A stretch of DNA of 10,400 bases from JACVRW01 sp034664105 (GTDB lineage: Bacteria; Actinomycetota; Thermoleophilia; Solirubrobacterales; Thermoleophilaceae). Positions within the stretch are counted from its first letter, which is position 1, and the number at the start of each line of letters is the position of its first letter. Location: NCBI GenBank assembly GCA_034664105.1, contig JAXDIH010000213.1, forward strand, positions 1 through 10,400. The letters run 5' to 3'. The notes under the pieces are model-generated. The model saw nothing but the letters and a program-made list of their open reading frames with translations. It had not been told where the DNA came from and did no database searches. A program made the translations under genes and the position numbers. Below, piece by piece: positions 6,363 to 10,400 of the stretch.

Positions 6363-7508
6363 GTCGACGGGCGACCCGTTGATGCGCACCTCGAAGTGGA
6401 GGTGCGGACCGGTGGAGTTACCGGTGTTGCCGCTGTAGCCGATCACCTGGCCCTGGGTGACCGAGGCGCCATTGGAGGTGGCGAAGCTGGACTGATGGCC
6501 GTAGCACGTGGACATGCTGGCCGTGTGCTGAATGCAGGTGTAGTTGCCGTATCCGCCTACCCAGCCCATGATCGCGACGCGACCCGAGTCGGCGGCGCGA
6601 AGCGGCGTGCCCTCGGGGATCGCGATGTCGATGCCGGAGTGCAGGTGGCCGGGCCGGACCTCGCCGAAGACGCCCGTGACCGGGCCGTTGGCCGGCCAGA
6701 TCAGCTGACCGCTGCCCTGCTTGATCGGACCGGGTGCCGGGGCTCCCTGCAGCGCCGCGGCCACCCGCGCCTGCTCGGCTTCGAGCGAAGCGAGGTCCTC
6801 CAAGGCGTCGTGCTTCTCCGAGCGCACGCTCGCGAGAGCGCCGCGCTTGTCGGCCCGTGCCGACGCCAGCTGGTCGCGCGAGGAGACCAGCTGGTTCTGC
6901 GCGGAGGCGATCTGGTCGCGCTCGCGCAGGATGCGCTCCGCCGCCAGCTGCTCGCGCTCTTCGAGCTTGGCCAGAGCGACGGCCTGGTTCTGGGCCTGGT
7001 CGCGCAGCCCGCGCACGCGGTCCGTGATCTCGCGGTCCTGATCGGAGATGCGCTCCAGGAACTCGGCGCGCTCGAGCAGGTCGCCGAAGCCGTCGGCTTC
7101 GAGCACCACGGTCAGCGCGTCGGGCGTGTCGGACTTGTAGATCTCGACCAGGCGCGCCGCCAGCAGGCGCCGGGCGGTGGCGAGCTCGCTGCGCAGGCGC
7201 CCGAGCCGGTCGCGGGAGGCCTCGAGGCGGTCGCGCACCTGGAGCAGCTCGTCCTTCTGGCGGTCGAGGCTGGACTGGGCGCGGTCGAGGCGGTCCTGCG
7301 TGGCCTGGATCTCGCCTTCGAGGCCGTCGATGCGCGTGGAGAACGCCTGGATCGTCGTGGTGAGCACGCCCTCCTTCTGCTTGGCGCCGGCGATCTCCTC
7401 GCGCTTCTTCTCGATGCGATCGGGCAGGGGCGCGGACTGCCCCGGGAGCGGGAGCACGAGATAGGCGCATAGGCCCAGGGCGATTGGGAGCCAGAAGCTC
7501 TTCTTCAT
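6345..7508 (-). CDS. M23 family peptidase with N-terminal coiled coil (murein hydrolase or hydrolase activator)
   Basis: A 387-residue exported protein. Residues 1-26 are a signal peptide (MKKSFW, hydrophobic core, then PGQSA). Residues about 28-255 are a long Arg/Glu/Leu/Gln-rich coiled coil of the PcsB/EnvC kind. Residues about 265-385 form a LytM/M23 domain. The zinc site appears complete: His290 and Asp294 in HSGID, His338 in YGHQ, His369 and His371 in HLHFE. It should therefore be an active glycyl/peptide cross-link endopeptidase rather than a degenerate EnvC-like activator. Two Cys (in NYTCIQH and STCYGH) flank the site. The coiled coil suggests regulation by a membrane partner such as an FtsEX-like complex, but none is seen here. 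The ATG at 7508 sits about 18 nt after the riboswitch, with GGGA 9 nt upstream as a modest Shine-Dalgarno sequence. YibE/F follows after 22 nt. Confidence 0.92.
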   Translation of the reverse strand: MKKSFWLPIALGLCAYLVLPLPGQSAPLPDRIEKKREEIAGAKQKEGVLTTTIQAFSTRIDGLEGEIQATQDRLDRAQSSLDRQKDELLQVRDRLEASRDRLGRLRSELATARRLLAARLVEIYKSDTPDALTVVLEADGFGDLLERAEFLERISDQDREITDRVRGLRDQAQNQAVALAKLEEREQLAAERILRERDQIASAQNQLVSSRDQLASARADKRGALASVRSEKHDALEDLASLEAEQARVAAALQGAPAPGPIKQGSGQLIWPANGPVTGVFGEVRPGHLHSGIDIAIPEGTPLRAADSGRVAIMGWVGGYGNYTCIQHTASMSTCYGHQSSFATSNGASVTQGQVIGYSGNTGNSTGPHLHFEVRINGSPVDPMGYL

Positions 7509-7526
7509 GGTCGTCGGTCCCGCCGG

Positions 7527-7661
7527 TGCGCTTACGGGGTTAGCTGACGGGCTCGCGGGTGGTGCCGCTAGGCCACGCTCATGGCGGCCATTCGCCCCCG
7601 GCCCATGGTGGGCCCCCGGGTCCCCCGATTTCCCGCTCTTATGCAGGGAAATTCAGCGCTC
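7527..7661 (-). promoter_or_regulatory. c-di-AMP riboswitch (ydaO/yuaA type)
   Basis: Read on the minus strand, the leader of the M23 gene has the conserved landmarks of the ydaO-yuaA aptamer in order. These are GCGCUGAAU at the 5' end, CGGGGGACCC (about 7626-7617), GGGGGCGAAUGG (about 7599-7588), and the hallmark 3' block CCGUCAGCUAACCCCGUAAGCG (7550-7529, given here as two parts: CCGUCAGCUAA and CCCCGUAAGCG). The closing stem P1 pairs GCGCU (7659-7655) with AGCGC (7532-7528). The class binds c-di-AMP and in actinobacteria often precedes genes for cell-wall remodelling enzymes, as here. Only about 18 nt separate it from the ATG and no terminator hairpin with a U run fits between, so control is more likely at ribosome access than at transcription termination. 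The assignment is from motif recognition, without a covariance-model score. Confidence 0.9.
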
Positions 7662-7672
7662 GGGACGCGGGC

Positions 7673-7678
7673 ACTCTA
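7673..7678 (-). promoter_or_regulatory. Possible -10 element (TAGAGT) for the riboswitch-M23-YibE/F transcript
   Basis: On the minus strand TAGAGT fits TANNNT and lies about 13 nt before the 5' arm of riboswitch stem P1. Transcription would then start near 7666, just before the aptamer. No convincing -35 hexamer is visible at 16-19 nt upstream. Confidence 0.35.
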
Positions 7679-7746
7679 GCACGACCCCGTCGCACCAAGC
7701 TCCACTTTTCCCCCTTCTGCAAGTCCATGTGCAGCGCACGGCTCAC

Positions 7747-7752
7747 TAAACT
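7747..7752 (+). promoter_or_regulatory. Probable -10 element (TAAACT) of the htpX operon, leaderless
   Basis: TAAACT fits TANNNT and is followed by exactly 7 nt (CAGGGGC) and then ATG at 7760. The GGGG is too close to the ATG to serve as a normal Shine-Dalgarno sequence. Geometry is identical to the sites at 285 and 3431. Confidence 0.45.
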
Positions 7753-7759
7753 CAGGGGC

Positions 7760-8662
7760 ATGGCAACCCGTCAGCAGCGAGCGATCTTCCCCAGGGACCC
7801 CGGTCTGCAGTTCCGCATGCTGCTGACGATGTTCCTGCTCGGGCTGCTGTACGTGGCGCTGATCGGCGCCCTGCTCGCGGCCGGGACCGGTCTCGTGCTG
7901 ATGGTCGTGATCATCGGCGCGCTCAGCTTCGGCCAGCTGTTCTTCTCGGACAAGCTGGCGCTGTCGGCGATGGGCGCCAAGGAGGTCTCGCCTCAGGAGG
8001 CGCCCGGGCTGCACGCGATGATCGAGCGGCTCTGCATACAGGCGGACCTGCCGAAGCCGCGCATTGCCGTGGCCGACACGCACGTGCCTAACGCCTTCGC
8101 CACCGGCCGCTCGCAGAAGAGCGCGACCGTGTGCGCCACCACCGGGATCATGTCGGTGCTCTCCCCCAGCGAGCTCGAGGGGGTCATGGCCCACGAGCTG
8201 TCCCACGTCAAGAACCGGGACGTGCTGATCATGACCATCGCCAGCTTCTTCGCCTCGCTCGCCGCGATCATCCTGCAGTTCGGGCTCTTCTTCGGCGGCG
8301 GCGGGGACGACGACGACAACCCGAGCATCCTGATCGTGCTGCTGGTCTCGTTCATCGTCTACATCGTTTCCTTCTTCCTGATGCTCGCCCTGTCGCGCTA
8401 CCGCGAGTTCGCGGCCGACCGCGGGGCGGCGATCGTCACCGGTCGCCCGAGCGCGCTGGCCTCGGCGCTGGTGAAGATCTCCGGCGCCATGGAACGCGTG
8501 CCGACCCAGGACCTGCGCCAGGCGGAGCGCCTGAACGCGTTCTTCATCGTGCCGACCAGCGTGCGCGGAGCGGTTCAGACGCTCTTCTCCACGCACCCCC
8601 CGATGGAGAAGCGCATCGAGCGCCTGCAGCAGCTCGAGACCCAGCTCCAGGCCGCCGCCTAA
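7760..8662 (+). CDS. htpX: M48 family metalloprotease HtpX
   Basis: A 300-residue membrane-bound zinc metalloprotease that degrades damaged or misfolded membrane proteins, with its active site on the cytoplasmic side. Two N-terminal helices (about 20-40 and 42-62) are followed by the M48 domain. The HELSH motif gives His145, Glu146 and His149, and the third zinc ligand is Glu216 in REFAADR. Two further membrane segments lie at about 155-180 and 190-212. They are separated by an unusual acidic loop, FGGGGDDDDNPS (178-189). The C-terminal FSTHPPMEKRIERLQQLE is typical of HtpX. The start is fixed by the -10 element 7 nt upstream. The frame is open further upstream but crosses the riboswitch region. 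pspAB follows after 6 nt, which matches the HtpX-PspAB pairing known in actinobacteria. Confidence 0.95.
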   Translation: MATRQQRAIFPRDPGLQFRMLLTMFLLGLLYVALIGALLAAGTGLVLMVVIIGALSFGQLFFSDKLALSAMGAKEVSPQEAPGLHAMIERLCIQADLPKPRIAVADTHVPNAFATGRSQKSATVCATTGIMSVLSPSELEGVMAHELSHVKNRDVLIMTIASFFASLAAIILQFGLFFGGGGDDDDNPSILIVLLVSFIVYIVSFFLMLALSRYREFAADRGAAIVTGRPSALASALVKISGAMERVPTQDLRQAERLNAFFIVPTSVRGAVQTLFSTHPPMEKRIERLQQLETQLQAAA

Positions 8663-8668
8663 GCCAGC

Positions 8669-9244
8669 GTGGGCTTCCTCGACGCGCTGCTGGGGGGGCG
8701 GGGCAAGCGGGTCAAGGGCGCCGCGCCCGACCGGCTGTTCGCGATGACGACGGCGCAGGTCACGCTCGACACCGGGCTGGGCCTGAAGCACAAGGGGTCG
8801 GCCGGGATCGTGTTCCAGCCGCTCGAGACCGCCGACTTCGAGGCGATCCTCGCCGAGACCGAGGAGCTGCTGCGCGGCACGGCGGCTGACACCGGAACCC
8901 AGGTCGAGACCCACGCCGACGAGTACGGCTATCGGTGGCTGATCCTGCGCGACCCGGACTTCGAGGACCTGGTGGTGGCGCTCAACACGATCTCCACGCA
9001 GCTGCAGGAGAGCGGCTACGGCGACCGCCTACTGGCCGCGGTGTTCCCATTCGAGGACAAGGGCCGGCCGGTCTACTTCATCTACAACTTCAAGCGCGGC
9101 GGGTACTACCCCTTCATCCCGGCGCCCGGCGAGAACGCGCGCGACTCAGAGCGCGAGCTGCGCCTGAAGGCACAGGTGGGAGCCGAGCTGCCCTTCGAGG
9201 AGGACATCGCCCGCTGGTTCCCCCTGTGGGAGATTCCGCTGTAG
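8669..9244 (+). CDS. pspAB: PspA-associated protein PspAB
   Basis: A 191-residue soluble protein starting at GTG, 6 nt after the htpX stop. It begins MGFLDALLGG and includes the blocks DRLFAMTTAQVTLDTGLGL (21-39), GSAGIVFQPLETADFEAIL (43-61), DEYGYRWLILRDPDFEDLV (84-102), FPFEDKGRPVYFIYNFKRG (126-144) and the C-terminal PFEEDIARWFPLWEIPL. This pattern matches the PspAB family, found next to htpX and often pspA/pspAA in actinobacteria and archaea. A role in the membrane-stress response is inferred by association; its biochemistry is not known. No signal peptide or membrane segment is seen. No PspA or PspAA gene lies in this window. No Shine-Dalgarno sequence is evident, so translation probably depends on coupling to htpX. 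Confidence 0.82.
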   Translation: MGFLDALLGGRGKRVKGAAPDRLFAMTTAQVTLDTGLGLKHKGSAGIVFQPLETADFEAILAETEELLRGTAADTGTQVETHADEYGYRWLILRDPDFEDLVVALNTISTQLQESGYGDRLLAAVFPFEDKGRPVYFIYNFKRGGYYPFIPAPGENARDSERELRLKAQVGAELPFEEDIARWFPLWEIPL

Positions 9245-9247
9245 CCT
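9242..9247 (+). promoter_or_regulatory. Possible internal -10 element (TAGCCT) before the DUF4389 gene
   Basis: TAGCCT fits TANNNT, includes the pspAB stop codon TAG, and lies 6 nt before the ATG at 9254. This is close to the 7-nt geometry at three other starts here. The gene may equally be read through from the htpX promoter. Confidence 0.25.
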
Positions 9248-9253
9248 CGGGCG

Positions 9254-9880
9254 ATGGACTCGCATCCCCTCAGCTTCTCGGTTGACTATCCCGACCGGTC
9301 GCTGAACCGGCTCACCACCGCCTTCAGGGTCTTCACGGTAATCCCGATCCTGATCGTGCTCGCGACCATCACCGGCTACACCGCGCAGTACGACGGTGGC
9401 GACACCGCCGGGACCGTGGCGATCGGTGGCGGCGGCCTCTTGGTGCTCCCGCCCCTGCTCCTGATCCTGTTCCGCGAGAAGTACCCGCGCTGGTGGTTCG
9501 ACTGGAACCTGGAGCTGCTGCGCTTCATGAACCGGGTGGGCGTCTACTTCGCGCTGCTCGACGACCGCTATCCCTCCACGGACGAGCACCAGTCCGTGCA
9601 CCTCGACATGCCCTACCCCGACGCCAAGCAGGACCTCAACCGCTGGCTGCCGCTCGTCAAGTGGCTGCTCGCGATCCCGCACTACATCGTCCTGTTCTTG
9701 CTCTACATCGGCGCGTTCTTCGTCGTGATCGCCGCCTGGTTCGCGATCCTCTTCACCGGCCGCTACCCGCGCGGCCTGTTCGACTACCTGGTCGGCGTCG
9801 GCCGCTGGCACAACCGGGTGGTCGCCTACGCGTTCATCCTCACGACCGACCGCTACCCGCCGTTCCAGCTGGCGCCCTGA
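9254..9880 (+). CDS. DUF4389 domain-containing membrane protein, internally duplicated
   Basis: A 208-residue membrane protein of unknown function. Hydrophobic segments lie at about 22-41, 55-73 and 135-168. The sequence is two copies of one unit. Copy 1 (about 7-107) and copy 2 (about 115-202) each begin with a V-x-D/YPD-LNR pattern, then a helix pair. Each ends with a YPR-x-x-FD-[WY] block (77-84; 171-178), R-x-x-NRV-x-x-Y (90-98; 184-192) and DRYP (104-107; 199-202). Matching [K/R]YPR and DRYP boxes are typical of DUF4389 proteins. It starts 9 nt after the pspAB stop, so it probably belongs to the same transcript and may act in membrane homeostasis; that role is inference from position only. 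There is no catalytic motif. Confidence 0.8.
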   Translation: MDSHPLSFSVDYPDRSLNRLTTAFRVFTVIPILIVLATITGYTAQYDGGDTAGTVAIGGGGLLVLPPLLLILFREKYPRWWFDWNLELLRFMNRVGVYFALLDDRYPSTDEHQSVHLDMPYPDAKQDLNRWLPLVKWLLAIPHYIVLFLLYIGAFFVVIAAWFAILFTGRYPRGLFDYLVGVGRWHNRVVAYAFILTTDRYPPFQLAP

Positions 9881-9892
9881 AGGCGCGGCGGC

Positions 9893-10003
9893 CTACGCCG
9901 TGTCCACGCCCGCGGTGGGCGCCTCGTCGTCCGCCAGGCCGGTGAAGTTGAGTTAGACACCGCCGGTGCCGAACTCACTCACGTCGCCCCACGCCGACCG
10001 CAC
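9893..10003 (-). pseudogene. Short in-frame remnant, probably the C-terminal part of an FAD-linked oxidoreductase, with Tyr to stop
   Basis: Between two convergent genes the minus strand carries 37 codons with a clean coding signature. There are 16 codons (VRSAWGDVSEFGTGGV), then TAA at 9955-9953, then 19 codons (LNFTGLADDEAPTAGVDTA), then TAG. Nearly every third base is G or C, as in real genes of this window. GTGGV-stop-LNFTGLADDE closely resembles the GGVYVNF---DDE segment near the end of BBE-type FAD-binding oxidoreductases, where the stop sits on the conserved Tyr (TAC or TAT changed to TAA). The remnant is cut off by the end of the DUF4389 gene and lacks the usual following YDP-N-F-RLN end. 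It is in the same frame as the cyclic-nucleotide-binding gene just upstream, probably by chance. The family match is recalled pattern, not a search result. Confidence 0.4.
9949..9977. terminator. Two-part hairpin between convergent genes, possible bidirectional terminator
   Basis: TGAGTT (9949-9954) pairs with AACTCA (9972-9977), and inside it CACC (9958-9961) pairs with GGTG (9965-9968) around a 3-nt loop. The two stems are separated by a symmetric 3-by-3 internal loop. The hairpin sits between the DUF4389 gene and the converging cyclic-nucleotide-binding gene, where a terminator would be expected. There is no U run on either side, so this is not a standard intrinsic terminator. It also overlaps the pseudogene remnant. 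Confidence 0.25.
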
Positions 10004-10400
10004 CTAGCTCGCGGGCTCGAGGTGGCGGCAGCGCTCGTCGATCGCGGCGCGGATCCTGTCTGCCACTTCGGGCAGCTCGCGCGCGGTCTGCCGGAACGCC
10101 TGCGCCGTCATCACCACGACCGTAACCGGCGTGGTCGCGACCACGCTCGCGTTGCGGCGCGTGTCGCCCACCAGCCCCATCTCGCCGAAGAAGTCGCCGG
10201 GGCCGAGCTCCGCGAGGAGCTGGTCGCCCCGCCTGACCTCGGCGGTCCCCTGCTCGATCGCGAAGAACTCGTAGGGCCACTCGCCCTCCCGCACCATCGT
10301 GCGTCCCTCCTCCAGGTCCACCTCGTCGGCGCGCGGCGCCAGGGCGCGGCACTCCTTGCGGTTCAGACCGGCGAATAGGGGGATCGCCTTGAGCCGGGCT
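10004..10400 (-). CDS. Cyclic nucleotide-binding domain protein, partial (N-terminus off right edge)
   Basis: The minus-strand frame is open from the right edge to the TAG at 10006-10004, about 131 codons. The part beyond the internal GTG at 10321 is clearly coding too: LKAIPLFAGLNRKECRALA is the classic opening of a cNMP-binding domain, so the true start lies outside the window. It continues with EGRTMVREGE, FFAIEQGTAEV and the phosphate-binding cassette GDFFGEMGLVGDTRRNASVVA (split as GDFFGEMGLVGD and TRRNASVVA). The Glu of FGE and the Arg before NAS are the residues that contact the cyclic nucleotide in CAP/PKA-type domains, so binding of cAMP or cGMP is plausible. The protein ends soon after the domain with a helix (PEVADRIRAAIDERCRHLE), and no DNA-binding domain follows. 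It may be a single-domain protein, or the C-terminal module of something larger. Confidence 0.85.
   Translation of the reverse strand, partial: ARLKAIPLFAGLNRKECRALAPRADEVDLEEGRTMVREGEWPYEFFAIEQGTAEVRRGDQLLAELGPGDFFGEMGLVGDTRRNASVVATTPVTVVVMTAQAFRQTARELPEVADRIRAAIDERCRHLEPAS

Noticed and set aside
6396..7472. Long plus-strand open frame (358 codons) opposite the M23 peptidase.
   Set aside because: Its translation mirrors the coiled-coil codons. The minus-strand gene has signal peptide, coiled coil and a full M23 site.
7507..7749. Plus-strand 80-codon frame and an upstream extension of htpX across the riboswitch region.
   Set aside because: The interval is explained as a riboswitch on the minus strand, and the translation has no coding character.
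7676..8914. Long minus-strand open frame (412 codons) opposite htpX and pspAB.
   Set aside because: It is His/Arg/Glu-rich in the way of GC-rich antisense shadows, with no recognisable domain, while the plus strand has HELSH and family motifs.
9885..9901. Small hairpin CGGCG-gccta-CGCCG just after the DUF4389 stop.
   Set aside because: Only five base pairs and no U run; such hairpins arise often by chance in DNA this GC-rich.
9893..10003. Stop-codon readthrough joining the cyclic-nucleotide-binding protein to the downstream 37 codons.
   Set aside because: Two stops (TAG, TAA) would have to be read. A decayed oxidoreductase end in the same frame by chance is the simpler explanation.
10004..10321. 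Cyclic-nucleotide-binding protein as a complete 105-residue gene starting at GTG 10321.
   Set aside because: The upstream 26 codons in frame encode the standard start of the domain (LKAIPLFAGLNRKEC), so the gene continues beyond the window.
1..10400. CRISPR arrays, tRNA or rRNA genes, insertion sequences, attachment sites.
   Set aside because: No regularly spaced repeats, tRNA-like folds, transposase motifs or terminal inverted repeats were recognised anywhere in the window.

Overview
The window is GC-rich throughout, with almost all third codon positions G or C, several GTG starts and few convincing Shine-Dalgarno sequences. Together with a c-di-AMP riboswitch ahead of a cell-wall hydrolase and an HtpX-PspAB pair, this points to an actinobacterium, most likely of the Thermoleophilia/Solirubrobacterales type. 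That lineage is an inference from gene content and style, not a demonstrated placement.

Layout. (1) At 1-203 (minus) is the N-terminus of an unrecognised membrane-anchored protein that runs off the left edge. (2) At 298-2698 (plus) is a tightly overlapped three-gene metal ABC transporter operon in the order permease, ATPase, permease. It is preceded by a Fur/Zur-like inverted repeat lying against a probable leaderless promoter; no substrate-binding protein is visible. (3) At 2658-3410 (minus) is lgt, whose 3' end overlaps the last permease gene by 41 nt. (4) At 3444-5165 (plus) is a secreted subtilisin-family protease, starting 33 bp from lgt on the opposite strand. (5) At 5162-7508 (minus) is a two-gene unit, an M23 peptidase with a long coiled coil followed by a YibE/F membrane protein. 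The M23 gene has a ydaO/yuaA-type c-di-AMP riboswitch directly before its start (7527-7661). (6) At 7760-9880 (plus) are htpX, pspAB and a DUF4389 membrane protein with an internally duplicated sequence. (7) At 9893-10003 (minus) is a short in-frame remnant that looks like the end of an FAD-linked oxidoreductase with a Tyr codon turned into TAA. (8) At 10004-10400 (minus) is a cyclic-nucleotide-binding domain protein running off the right edge.

Common theme: most genes serve the cell envelope. They cover metal import, lipoprotein maturation, an exported protease, wall hydrolysis under c-di-AMP control, and membrane protein quality control. The most useful regulatory observations are the riboswitch, the Fur/Zur-like operator, and a repeated start architecture (TANNNT, then 6-7 nt, then the start codon) at four genes, which suggests leaderless transcripts. 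I see no mobile element, tRNA, rRNA or CRISPR array, and no clearly novel multi-gene system.
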